The notes under the pieces: generated by a model
Seen by the model: only the letters and a program-made list of their open reading frames with translations
What the model was told of the DNA's origin: nothing
Database searches by the model: none
Assembly (NCBI RefSeq): GCF_003236175.1
Contig: NZ_QKTW01000009.1
Span: forward strand, 1-64,000
DNA from: Taibaiella soli
GTDB taxonomy: Bacteria > Bacteroidota > Bacteroidia > Chitinophagales > Chitinophagaceae
DNA: 64,000 bases
Direction of reading: 5' to 3'
Position numbers and translations under genes: made by a program
Shown: positions 31,185 to 40,112 of the stretch, one piece after another
Layout: each line of letters begins with the position of its first letter
Position numbering within the stretch: position 1 is the stretch's first letter

Positions 31185-34100
31185 ATGTTAGTAAATAGTA
31201 AAAAATGGCTCTCGCTGGCGATGACCACTGTCTTTACAGGGGTTGGTCTCCTCGCCACTGCGCGACCAAATCAGAACTTTAACGGTCAGCGTATGACTAA
31301 TGGTACCCAGCGTACCACGGCATCGCGCGATTGTAAGCCAGCGACGTCTGCTATCGATCTTGACATCAATAACGTTCGTGCCAGATTGATGACCGGCGGT
31401 GATATGTGGTGGGATCAGGGTAAAGATGTTGCCGCTTACGAAGTACCTAAGGGAAGCGGAAAGAGCTCACTCTTTGCTGGTTCGGCATGGATTGGTGGTT
31501 ATGACCCTCAGGGTAACCTGAAAGTTGCCGCACAAACATACCGTCAGGACGGTAATGACTATTGGCCTGGCCCGCTTGAAGCAGGTGCCTACACTACAAG
31601 TTCTGCAACTTGTTCTGAATGGGATCGTTTCTGGCGTGTAGAAAGATCAGATATCAACACCTTCCGTGATTTGATTAAAAAAGGATCCGTTCCTGATGAA
31701 TCGGATCCTGCATATGCTCCGATTTATCAGTGGCCGGCTCATGGTAACACTAAAGCTATAGGTAACAGTGGCGCCCCTCTGGATCTGCTTACTGCTACCA
31801 CACGTGATTACGCTCCGTATATCGACGTTAGTGGCCCGGGTGGTAAACCAGATGGTATCTACAACCCTCAGTACGGTGACTATCCAGATATCCTGGGTGA
31901 CCAATACATCTGGTGGGTGTTCAATGATGAAGGTAACATCAAAATGCAGACGCAAACAGATGCGATCGGTATGGAAGTTCAGGCTAGCGCCTTTGCGTTC
32001 TCTACAAAAGATAACCTCAACAACGCTACCTTCTATAACTACCGTATGATCAACCGTAGCCCGTCTACGCTGGATACAGCGTTTATCGCTACATGGACCG
32101 ATGCGGATCTGGGTTATGCATTCGATGACTTTATCGGTTGTGATACTGCTCGTGGTCTTGGTATCCTTTATAACGGTAAAAGTATTGATGGTAACGGTGA
32201 ACCAAGCAGCTATGGCTCTCAGGTTCCAATGGTAGGTGTTGACTTCTTTATCGGTCCTAAACGCTTTATTCCTAACCCGAACAAACCGGGTACAGATACA
32301 GCGATTAAACTGAAAATGACTGCCTTCACGTACTTTAATAACGATAACTCTGCAATCGGTAACCCAACCAATGGTCAGCAGATCTATGGTTATATGACCG
32401 GTACAAACCGCGGTGGTCAGCGTTTCTCTTATGACTGGGATGGTACAGCAGGTCACACCAGTGTGGCTTATGGTAAAGGTCCACTCATCAAATTTGCATA
32501 CGTTGGTGAACCAGATAACACATCTTCATGGTCTGAGTGTACTTGTGGTAACAAACCATATGACCGTCGTTTCATCCACTCTTCCGGTCCTTTCCAATTG
32601 CAGGCTGGTAGCATTGACCGTTCTCAGAACGACGTAACAATCGGTGCTGTGTGGGTTGCGGACGTAGGTGGTTGTCCTAACACATCATTCAAGAAAATCC
32701 GTGTAGCAGATGACGAAGCACAGGAACTGTTCGATAATAACTTTAAAACAATCGAAGGCCCTGAGGCTCCACGTCTCGTAATTCGTGAAATGGACCGCAA
32801 ACTTGTGTTCTATATCATGAACGATTCTAACAGCACAAACTTCCAGGAGAAATTCGGTTATGATCTTTCTGATCAGAAATACCGTGTTGCTTCTCCTAAA
32901 ACAAGACACTTTAAAGATTCTCTCTACAAATTCGAAGGTTACCGCATATTCCAGCTGAAAAACAGCCAGATTTCTGCAGCTCAGATCTTTGACGAAAATG
33001 GTCAAGTTGACCAGACAGTTGCTGCTGAGGTATTCCAGACAGATATCAGAAATGGTGTAAGCCGTATTGTTAACTATAGCAAGGCAACTGACATCAGCGA
33101 TACTACATGGGCATATTCTGTGAAAGTAACTGGTAAGGATAGTGGTATCGTTCACAGTTTCTCTCTGCAAACTGACCGATTCGCATCTACGAAAGATCCT
33201 CGTTTTGTAAACTATCGCAACTACTACTTCGTAGCAATCGCATATTCTTACAACCAATTCGCTCCATTTAATGCGAAACTGTCTGACTCAACTCAGGACG
33301 TTCCTTACCTGGAAAGTGCGCATGGTGCAGGTGGTGTTCCTATTCCAATTGTAGTAGGTATGCCTAACCCGGCTAACGGTGATATGGGTACTACACTGAA
33401 CGCTGATTATGGTAGCGGTGTAATTGTGAAAAGAATCGAGGGTATTGGTAACGGTGCTAACTTCATCTCTATGGATGCAGCATCTGAAACTGCAGCACTC
33501 GATCCGAACAATAACTTTGAAATCGGAAACCCAACTTATGTTGCTGGACAATCTCCGGTAAATGTAAAAGTGGTAGATCCACGTAAAGTACAGAAAGGTA
33601 ACTGGGAACTGTTCATCACCGGTACTCAGTATGCTGATCAAACAAAAGGTATTATCCCAACTCAGGGTTCATGGAAACTCGTTTATAACGGTGGTCAGGA
33701 CGTAATCTATAGCGAACGCGATCTGTCTGTATACAACGAGCAAATCCTTGAAAACTACGGTATCTCTGTAGGTCTGACACAAACTGTTCGTCCTGGTGAT
33801 GATCAGATTAACTCAAATGGTCTGGTAGGTTCTGATGTTACTTTCGCTGATCCTGGTACTGCTTGGTTGACTGGTGTTATCGATCAGGAATCTAAAAACC
33901 TCCAGAACTGGATTCGCAGCGGTAAAAACAAAGAGGATTCAGTAAATCCATGTAACTATAATGACTACGCCCTTGATACTGTAGGTCAGTTCTACGAAAA
34001 CCTGATGCCAAACAACGCGCTCGTTGCTAAAACATGGGCTCCGTTCCCGCTGGCTACAGCAGAAAACAGACCTGCTTGTGGATTTGGTGTAATTCCAAAC

Positions 34101-35159
34101 AATACATCTTCTGTAAACGGAATGTATCAGTTGCACGGTGTTGATATCGTGATGACATCTGACAGAACAAAATGGACTCGTTGTGTTGTATTTGAAATGG
34201 AAGATGACCCAACCCTTGCTGAAGGTGGTGCTGCTAAATACCGCCCTAGAAAACACCTTTCATGGACTGGTGACGTAGATGGTTCTGGTGCTCCTGTTTA
34301 TGATCAAAGCGATTCTGGCAGATCTTGGTTCCCGGGTTATGCAGTTGATCAGGAAACTGGTGTACGTCTGAACGTTATCTTCGGTGAAGATAGCTGGTTG
34401 AAAACTCAAAATGGTGCAGATATGATCTGGAACCCGACTACACCACTGCAAATTAATGGTGACGGTTCTGGTACTATCGGTAACGTAATCAACGGTGGTA
34501 AACACTATATCTACGTTCTGGGTACGAAATATGATGAAGGTCAAGGTACAATCACTGCGCTGCAAAGCACAAACGCCCTGAACGTACAGAACTATTTTAA
34601 AAATACTTTCATGTGGGTAGGCTTGCCTACGCTTACTGCAGGTTTCAACCTGAAGTCACTGAAAGATGGTATCATCCCGACTGAAACAAGACTCCGTATC
34701 CGCGTTTCTCGTCCTTACGCACAATACCTGCCTACAGGACAGACAGCGATAAATGGCAACCTTCCTTACTATACATTTAGTACAGATGGTCTGGCTCCGG
34801 TAGCGCTTACTGATAACTCACATGGTAATAAGGATTCTGTAGCTGATCTGATGGCTGTAGTTCCAAACCCTTACTATGGTTACTCGGGTTACGAAGTAAA
34901 CCGCGTAGGTACTACGGTTCGTATTATCAACCTGCCACGTCGTGCTACTGTAAGCATCTATTCACTGGATGGTACGCTGGTTCGCCGCCTCGAGAAAGAC
35001 AATGCAAACGTGTCTTACCTCGACTGGGATATCCTGAATGCTAAGAGCCTTCCAATTGCTAGTGGTATGTATCTTATCCATATCAATGCAGAAGGTGTAG
35101 GTGAGCGGATTATTCGTTGGTTCGGTGCAATGCGTCCGGTTGATATCACTAACTATTAA
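31185..35159 (+). CDS. Giant secreted surface protein with atypical T9SS-like C-terminal domain
   Basis: 1324 residues with a Sec signal peptide (cleavage near residue 27). The N-terminal half contains landmarks of a Bacteroidota-specific family: GDYPDILGDQYIWWVFND (near 233) and WTDADLGYAFDDFIGCD (near 305), Asp-rich loops that could bind Ca2+. The last ~100 residues begin VVPNPYYGYSGYE and end SGMYLIHINAEGVGERIIRW, then a tail FGAMRPVDITNY. This resembles a T9SS type A sorting domain, but with an added conserved-looking WFGAMRP tail. Codon use is as biased as in its neighbours. It lies 24 bp after the receptor and 66 bp before the PorV-like gene. The molecular role is unknown. Confidence 0.82.
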   Translation: MLVNSKKWLSLAMTTVFTGVGLLATARPNQNFNGQRMTNGTQRTTASRDCKPATSAIDLDINNVRARLMTGGDMWWDQGKDVAAYEVPKGSGKSSLFAGSAWIGGYDPQGNLKVAAQTYRQDGNDYWPGPLEAGAYTTSSATCSEWDRFWRVERSDINTFRDLIKKGSVPDESDPAYAPIYQWPAHGNTKAIGNSGAPLDLLTATTRDYAPYIDVSGPGGKPDGIYNPQYGDYPDILGDQYIWWVFNDEGNIKMQTQTDAIGMEVQASAFAFSTKDNLNNATFYNYRMINRSPSTLDTAFIATWTDADLGYAFDDFIGCDTARGLGILYNGKSIDGNGEPSSYGSQVPMVGVDFFIGPKRFIPNPNKPGTDTAIKLKMTAFTYFNNDNSAIGNPTNGQQIYGYMTGTNRGGQRFSYDWDGTAGHTSVAYGKGPLIKFAYVGEPDNTSSWSECTCGNKPYDRRFIHSSGPFQLQAGSIDRSQNDVTIGAVWVADVGGCPNTSFKKIRVADDEAQELFDNNFKTIEGPEAPRLVIREMDRKLVFYIMNDSNSTNFQEKFGYDLSDQKYRVASPKTRHFKDSLYKFEGYRIFQLKNSQISAAQIFDENGQVDQTVAAEVFQTDIRNGVSRIVNYSKATDISDTTWAYSVKVTGKDSGIVHSFSLQTDRFASTKDPRFVNYRNYYFVAIAYSYNQFAPFNAKLSDSTQDVPYLESAHGAGGVPIPIVVGMPNPANGDMGTTLNADYGSGVIVKRIEGIGNGANFISMDAASETAALDPNNNFEIGNPTYVAGQSPVNVKVVDPRKVQKGNWELFITGTQYADQTKGIIPTQGSWKLVYNGGQDVIYSERDLSVYNEQILENYGISVGLTQTVRPGDDQINSNGLVGSDVTFADPGTAWLTGVIDQESKNLQNWIRSGKNKEDSVNPCNYNDYALDTVGQFYENLMPNNALVAKTWAPFPLATAENRPACGFGVIPNNTSSVNGMYQLHGVDIVMTSDRTKWTRCVVFEMEDDPTLAEGGAAKYRPRKHLSWTGDVDGSGAPVYDQSDSGRSWFPGYAVDQETGVRLNVIFGEDSWLKTQNGADMIWNPTTPLQINGDGSGTIGNVINGGKHYIYVLGTKYDEGQGTITALQSTNALNVQNYFKNTFMWVGLPTLTAGFNLKSLKDGIIPTETRLRIRVSRPYAQYLPTGQTAINGNLPYYTFSTDGLAPVALTDNSHGNKDSVADLMAVVPNPYYGYSGYEVNRVGTTVRIINLPRRATVSIYSLDGTLVRRLEKDNANVSYLDWDILNAKSLPIASGMYLIHINAEGVGERIIRWFGAMRPVDITNY

Positions 35160-35225
35160 TAACTGAATTTGAAAGGGCCGGTAGCCATTCCGGCCCCCAA
35201 ATAAATAATTCATCATATAACGTTT

Positions 35226-36305
35226 ATGAAAAGTTTTTCTACCAAAGCTGCATTAGCTATCTGTGCCATCGGCTTATCGGTGCAGGCTTTTGCAGGAAAT
35301 AAAGATAGATCCGGACAAGCGGGAGCAACAGAAATGCTGATCAACCCTTGGGGTGCTTCAAACGGCGTGTTTGGCCTGAACACGGCAACTGTGTCTGGTG
35401 TAGAAGCTATGAAGGGGAACATTGCCGGTCTCGCCATGGCTGATCGTACAGAAATAGGTTTAGGATATACGATGTACCTCTCTAACTCTAAAGTAAGCAT
35501 AGCAGATCTGGGCTTTTCTCAGAAACTGGGCAACTTTGGTGTACTGGGTGTAAACATTATGTCTACTTCTTTCGGCGAAATTCCAATCACTACTTATGAT
35601 AATCCATCAGGTGGTGTTGGTACTTACAAACCTCAGTTCCTGAACTTCCAGGTTGGTTTTGCCAAAGAATTCTCTAAATATGTACGTGCTGGTATCTCTG
35701 CTACCTACGTGAGTGAGCAGGTTACCAACGTATCCGCTCAGGGCGCTTGTTTCGACGCAGGTGTACAATACGTAACCGGCGCACGCAATAACTTCCACTT
35801 CAGCGTTGCTTTGCGTAACCTCGGTACCAATATGCGCTACTCTGGCGGTGGTTTCGCTGTTGACGCACAATCTCAGTACGGAACATATTCTATGTCCCAG
35901 GACGTTCCTTCCGATAAATTCGGTATGCCAACGTATCTGAATTTCGGTCTGGCATATGATTTCTACCTGGATGAAAACAAATTGCAAAATCAGGATGATA
36001 AGCCAAAACATCGTCTGACTGCAATGGGTAGCTTCCAGTCTAACTCTTATCAAAACGACTATCTCGGCCTTGGTGCAGAATACGCGTTCCGCGAAATGTT
36101 CATGCTCCGCGCTGGTTACCGTTATGAAAAAGACATCAACACCGATCAGAGCAATACAATGTTTACTGGTTTCAGTGCGGGTGCATCAGTTCAGTATAAA
36201 GTAGGTGACAAAGGTCCGCGTCTGGCTGTTGACTACGCTTACCGTCCTACTGCAAAACCAAACAACGGAGTACACACGTTCACGCTCCGCATGCATTTCC
36301 GTTAA
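35226..36305 (+). CDS. PorV/PorQ family outer-membrane protein
   Basis: 359 residues with a signal peptide (cleavage near FAG, 21) and a predicted 14-stranded FadL-like barrel. The start after the signal, SGQAGATEMLINPWGA, and the AMKGNIAGLA segment are typical of PorV/PorQ. The protein closes HTFTLRMHFR. PorV is the T9SS component that collects cargo from the translocon and hands it to the attachment machinery, and PorQ relatives serve similar roles. Its position after a T9SS-type giant protein suggests it is a dedicated partner (inference). It is last in the operon, with a terminator 27 bases after the stop. Confidence 0.85.
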   Translation: MKSFSTKAALAICAIGLSVQAFAGNKDRSGQAGATEMLINPWGASNGVFGLNTATVSGVEAMKGNIAGLAMADRTEIGLGYTMYLSNSKVSIADLGFSQKLGNFGVLGVNIMSTSFGEIPITTYDNPSGGVGTYKPQFLNFQVGFAKEFSKYVRAGISATYVSEQVTNVSAQGACFDAGVQYVTGARNNFHFSVALRNLGTNMRYSGGGFAVDAQSQYGTYSMSQDVPSDKFGMPTYLNFGLAYDFYLDENKLQNQDDKPKHRLTAMGSFQSNSYQNDYLGLGAEYAFREMFMLRAGYRYEKDINTDQSNTMFTGFSAGASVQYKVGDKGPRLAVDYAYRPTAKPNNGVHTFTLRMHFR

Positions 36306-36331
36306 GGATATTTTTCTTAAATTCGTTTTTG

Positions 36332-36370
36332 TACAACGCTTCTGTCTCAATCAGAAGCGTTGTATTTTTT
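36332..36370 (+). terminator. Strong intrinsic terminator of the 27-36 kb operon
   Basis: A 13-bp perfect stem TACAACGCTTCTG with a 7-base loop, followed by six T. Confidence 0.9.
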
Positions 36371-36392
36371 ATTAATCTAAAACAGTAGTAAT

Positions 36393-36866
36393 ATGTCTGG
36401 AGTTAATTATGTTACAAAAGAGACGTTGGAACAAATGAGAGAGGAATTGACACAGTTGAAAACGTCGGGTCGCGCTGAAATTGCACACGCGATTGCTGAA
36501 GCCCGTGAAAAAGGAGACTTGCGTGAGAATGCTGAATATGACGCCGCTAAAGAAGCTCAGGGTCTGCATGAAGCTAAAATTGCAAAACTTGAAGCCGCCA
36601 TTGCCTCTTCCCGCATAATGGATACCAAAGATATTGATACAAGTAAAGTCTCTATACTGAGTAAAGTAAAAGTGACGAACCTCAATACTAAGAAAACAGT
36701 TGAATACCAGATCGTTTCTGAAAAAGAAGCAGATCTCAAAGCAGGTAAGATTTCTGTTACTTCGCCAATCGGCAGAGGTCTGCTGGGTAAAGTAGTAGGT
36801 GAAGTTGCAGAAGTGACTGCTCCTAGTGGCGTAATTAAATTTAAAGTCGAAGAAATTTTCATTTAA
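36393..36866 (+). CDS. greA: Transcription elongation factor GreA
   Basis: Rescues backtracked RNA polymerase by stimulating transcript cleavage through the secondary channel. 157 residues: an N-terminal antiparallel coiled coil (about 1-75) with the acidic tip in GDLRENAEYDAAKE (49-62), then a C-terminal FKBP-like domain ending in SPIGRGLLGKVVGE (about 128-141). The length is normal. The ATG at 36393 follows directly after the terminator of the previous operon. The HIT gene is 10 bases downstream, so both are probably co-transcribed. Confidence 0.95.
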   Translation: MSGVNYVTKETLEQMREELTQLKTSGRAEIAHAIAEAREKGDLRENAEYDAAKEAQGLHEAKIAKLEAAIASSRIMDTKDIDTSKVSILSKVKVTNLNTKKTVEYQIVSEKEADLKAGKISVTSPIGRGLLGKVVGEVAEVTAPSGVIKFKVEEIFI

Positions 36867-36876
36867 TAGCTCTCTT

Positions 36877-37272
36877 ATGGCCACCATTTTTTCAAAGATC
36901 ATCGCAGGTGAAATACCTTCTTTCAAGATCGCAGAAAACGATCATTTTTATGCTTTTCTGGACATCTTTCCGCTGGTGAAAGGTCATGTGCTGGTTGTGC
37001 CGAAAGTGGAAGTAGATAAGTTTTTCGATGTGTCAGACGATCTGCTGAGCGAATGGCTGGTTTTCGCAAAACCTATTGCAAAAGCTATTGAAAGTTCTTT
37101 TCCGTGTAACCGTTGTGGCATAAGCGTGGTTGGCCTGGAAGTGCCGCATGCACACATGCATCTTGTTCCCATCAACGGTGCCGACGATCTGAATTTTACC
37201 CGACACAAGCTGAAGCTTTCGGAAGAAGAACTGAAAGAAATTCAGGCAACCATCGTAGCAAAGCTTTCTTAA
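36877..37272 (+). CDS. HIT family nucleotide hydrolase/transferase
   Basis: 131 residues of the histidine triad type (HINT-like). The catalytic triad motif PHAHMHLVP gives His91, His93 and His95. An N-terminal IFSKIIAGEIPSFKI stretch and LVKGHVLVVPK (33-43) are typical. HINT proteins hydrolyse phosphoramidate or acyl-adenylates of AMP; the substrate here is unknown. It follows greA in the same operon, a conserved pairing in Bacteroidota. Confidence 0.9.
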   Translation: MATIFSKIIAGEIPSFKIAENDHFYAFLDIFPLVKGHVLVVPKVEVDKFFDVSDDLLSEWLVFAKPIAKAIESSFPCNRCGISVVGLEVPHAHMHLVPINGADDLNFTRHKLKLSEEELKEIQATIVAKLS

Positions 37273-37315
37273 TTTCTGATGTCTGATCGCAGGTTTTTGT
37301 GATTTTGCGAAAAAT

Positions 37316-37355
37316 AAAAAAGCCTGGCCAACAGTACTGTTGGCCAGGCTTTTTT
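37316..37355. terminator. Perfect 40-bp palindromic terminator
   Basis: AAAAAAGCCTGGCCAACAGT is followed by its exact complement, giving a 20-bp arm with A and T tails. It serves the converging greA-HIT operon and the ABM-domain gene. Confidence 0.85.
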
Positions 37356-37414
37356 CTATAGTAGCCCGGAAAGCTGGATCGGTTACTCATCGTCCACAGC
37401 TCACAAATCAGCCG

Positions 37415-37717
37415 TCAGCGATCTCCGACAATCGCTTTCTGATTCACGCTCCAGGCTTGCGGTTTCGCCTGAAACAACGCTTTAGTTTTTGACCAGGTAT
37501 CTTTAAAAAATTCAGAAAAGCGATAATGATTCAGATGCTCCTCGCTTTCCCACATGCTGTAAGTGAAAAATATATTCGGATCATGTGCATCTTGCCATAA
37601 TTCGAGATGGCGGCAGCCTTCAAATGTTCTGATTTTTTGTTTGCGTTCTTCAAACAATGCCTCAAAATTGCTGACTTCTTCCGGGCGGAAATTCATTTGT
37701 ACAATGCGTACGATCAT
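37415..37717 (-). CDS. ABM-domain protein (putative antibiotic biosynthesis monooxygenase family)
   Basis: 100 residues forming a single ferredoxin-like ABM domain: IVRIVQMNFRP at the start, FEGCRHLELWQD (33-44) and FTYSMWESEEHLNHY (51-65). The family includes quinol monooxygenases, heme-degrading enzymes and stress proteins of unknown activity. The ATG overlaps the stop of the upstream SAM-hydrolase-family gene by 4 bases, so translation is coupled. No antibiotic cluster is nearby. Confidence 0.8.
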   Translation of the reverse strand: MIVRIVQMNFRPEEVSNFEALFEERKQKIRTFEGCRHLELWQDAHDPNIFFTYSMWESEEHLNHYRFSEFFKDTWSKTKALFQAKPQAWSVNQKAIVGDR

Positions 37718-38505
37718 TCAAAATAGATTTTAATCGTTTTATACATCAGATCCTGATCGCGGTAGAGCTTAAGGCCAAAGAGGCTGGCGGCATTACCCCG
37801 GTTGATCGCTATTTCAAGAAATCCCGTAGCATTAAAACGACAAAGTTTTTCACCGATGCCAACATTGTAGTAATGGTGGCTGAGCTGTGTTATTTCCTCA
37901 TCGCGGACAAACTTGATATAGAAAGGCCGGCCTTCACCAAAGACCTCGAATTGTTCCTTTGTAATATTTAATACCACATTTTCGAAACGATCAATGTGAA
38001 TGACCTGGCATTCCACACTATTGTCTTCTGCTTTAGGACGCCAATGGATCGGGGCTACGCGCATGTTGCACGGTTTCATGTTTTCAGTATGGCCATCATA
38101 GTGTAATTGATGGATCATCTTGCCCACTGCCAGCATCCAGTCGCGAAAACGGTCGTCATCAGAAAGTTCCATACAATGGAAAACACGGTCTATCTGATCG
38201 CCAAATGCCAATGATAAAATGCCATTGTCGGGAGCCAGGAAAAAATAACCGTCTTTTTCGCAAAGAATCAAACGTGGACGTTTGCTGTAAAATACATCCG
38301 TCAGCAGAATATGACAGGTGCCTGTCGGGAAATTGCGATAAGCTGCTAATAACAAATAAGCGGCTTGTTGCAGATGGAAAGGCTCTACCTGATGCGAAAT
38401 ATCTATGATGCGCGCTTCCGGCAATGACTGCATCAGTATGCCTTTAGCCGAAGCTACTGAAGCATCCTGTAAGCCAAAATCTGAAAGAAGCGTAATGCAC
38501 TGCAT
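37714..38505 (-). CDS. SAM hydrolase/halogenase-family protein (DUF62)
   Basis: 263 residues from the Met at 38505 (MQCITLLSDFG). The frame runs on to 38637, but those 44 codons are not conserved-like. TLLSDFG (5-11) is the family opening; DISHQVEPF is near 35 and APDNGILSL near 90. The adenosine-binding DPGVG motif of classic members is replaced by DVFYS (near 69). Family members convert SAM to adenosine and methionine. Bacteroidota members often vary at that motif, so hydrolase activity is likely but not certain. It is coupled to the ABM-domain gene. Confidence 0.8.
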   Translation of the reverse strand: MQCITLLSDFGLQDASVASAKGILMQSLPEARIIDISHQVEPFHLQQAAYLLLAAYRNFPTGTCHILLTDVFYSKRPRLILCEKDGYFFLAPDNGILSLAFGDQIDRVFHCMELSDDDRFRDWMLAVGKMIHQLHYDGHTENMKPCNMRVAPIHWRPKAEDNSVECQVIHIDRFENVVLNITKEQFEVFGEGRPFYIKFVRDEEITQLSHHYYNVGIGEKLCRFNATGFLEIAINRGNAASLFGLKLYRDQDLMYKTIKIYFE

Positions 38506-38672
38506 AGACGGAGGGAAAAGCAAAAATACTGCTGAATGAATGTAAAGCAAAAAAATGGCAGAAGGATTTCCTGTTTCGAGTAAATTCGTTTTTATGCGGA
38601 GAAAATAATTATCTGTTTTCAGCGTTATCATTTTCACACGTTAACTTTACCCGTCAACGATTTTGCGACTTC

Positions 38673-40112
38673 ATGCGATCTAAATATTTTCTGATACCGG
38701 TTTTTGTTCTTTTCGGGATGCTCATTTTCGGCACATCCTGCAAAAAGGACAAACTGCTTACCAGCGGGGGAAATCTTACATTTTCCACTGATACACTCAC
38801 TTTTGATACTGTCTTTACTGCACAGGGCAGCTTTACGTTGCAGGTGAAAATTTTCAACCCACAGGATCAGAAAGTAAATATCAGCTCTATTCGTCTGCAA
38901 AATGGTGCCAGCTCTTATTTTCATCTGAATATCGACGGCTTTGCCGGAAACAGCAGGGAGAATATTGAAATCGCAGCTAAGGATAGCATGTATGTTTTCG
39001 CAACGGTAAATATTGACCCGACCGATGCAAATACGCCGTTCGTTATTGAAGACAAACTGATTGCCACGCTCAACGGTACGGATTACAGTCTTCCGATGGT
39101 TGCATATGGCCAGAATGCGCATTATATCACCGATAGTGTATTAAGTTCGGCTGCGCCGATTCAGTGGCTTACTGATAAGCCGTACGTAATTATTCACAGT
39201 GCATTGGTCGATTCGTCCACAACGCTTGTAATCCCGCCCAAATGCCGCATTTACATGCACGCAGACTCCCGTTTGTATGTGCAGGGAACACTGCTGGCGC
39301 AAGGCACTAAAACTGATAGTATCATTTTCCAGGGTGACCGTCTTGATCGTGATTATTTCGGTGGTGATCTGCCAGGCGAGTGGGGTGGACTTTATTTTGA
39401 CATCAGCAGTCACAATAGTAAAATGGATTGGGTAGTGATGAAAAACTGCGGCAGTTCTGTTGGTAACGGACTTCCGGCAGCGTTGTGGGTATCTGGCGAT
39501 GGTAGCAGTACCAATCAGCTGACGATGACACACACTATTATTGAAAACAGTATTGGTTATGGATTGCTTTGTTTTAATGCCAATGTAAAAGCAGAAAACA
39601 GTCTGGTGCACTCTACGGGAACGCAGGCTCTGGCACTTTTTCAGGGAGGTACTTATTCGATTACCAACTGCGATTTTATCAACTACTATCCGATAAATAT
39701 CAACCATACGGATAACCCGACCGGCGCCATATTCAACTACTACGATACCAGCAATACCGGTTATTTGCAGGGTAATCTGAACGCTGTTTTAACCAACTGT
39801 CTTATCTACGGAACTATTGACGATGAGCTGGTGACCGCGAAAAAGGGAAGCGGCGCATTCAATCTTCAGTTTATCAATTGCGATATCAAATCTACACAGA
39901 ACCCGGATGCACTTGATGCCAGCACGGTATTCACTAATTGCCTTTTCGGACAAGACCCCCAATTTGTGGACTATACGAAATGGAATTTCCGTGTGAAGGC
40001 AGGTTCGCCGCTGATCGATGCAGGTGCACCCGTATCAATTGGGAATGATCTTGACGATCAGCCGCGAGTGAACGGTAGCGCTATTGATATTGGCTGCTAC
40101 GAATTTTACTAG
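38673..40112 (+). CDS. Lipoprotein with right-handed beta-helix (choice-of-anchor Q type)
   Basis: 479 residues with lipobox FGTSC (Cys23) followed by KKDK. Residues 35-140 form a beta-sandwich (LTFSTDTLTFDTVF). The rest is a parallel beta-helix rich in Asn/Gly turns, with repeats containing WVVMKNCG, HTIIENSIGYGL and TNCLIYG. The end, GSPLIDAGAPVSIG...DIGCYEFY, matches choice-of-anchor Q domains. Probable location is the outer membrane or surface; a polysaccharide or adhesive ligand is possible. The stop overlaps that of the converging idi gene by 4 bases. A -7-like TAACTTTA lies at 38642-38649. Confidence 0.8.
   Translation: MRSKYFLIPVFVLFGMLIFGTSCKKDKLLTSGGNLTFSTDTLTFDTVFTAQGSFTLQVKIFNPQDQKVNISSIRLQNGASSYFHLNIDGFAGNSRENIEIAAKDSMYVFATVNIDPTDANTPFVIEDKLIATLNGTDYSLPMVAYGQNAHYITDSVLSSAAPIQWLTDKPYVIIHSALVDSSTTLVIPPKCRIYMHADSRLYVQGTLLAQGTKTDSIIFQGDRLDRDYFGGDLPGEWGGLYFDISSHNSKMDWVVMKNCGSSVGNGLPAALWVSGDGSSTNQLTMTHTIIENSIGYGLLCFNANVKAENSLVHSTGTQALALFQGGTYSITNCDFINYYPININHTDNPTGAIFNYYDTSNTGYLQGNLNAVLTNCLIYGTIDDELVTAKKGSGAFNLQFINCDIKSTQNPDALDASTVFTNCLFGQDPQFVDYTKWNFRVKAGSPLIDAGAPVSIGNDLDDQPRVNGSAIDIGCYEFY

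Noticed and set aside
31647-32456. 269-codon minus-strand frame opposite the giant surface protein
   Set aside because: Same cause: codon bias of the real gene removes antisense stops; the translated product has no protein-like domain.
38506-38637. 44-codon extension of the SAM-hydrolase-family gene
   Set aside because: Not like the family N-terminus; TLLSDFG lies right after the Met at 38505.
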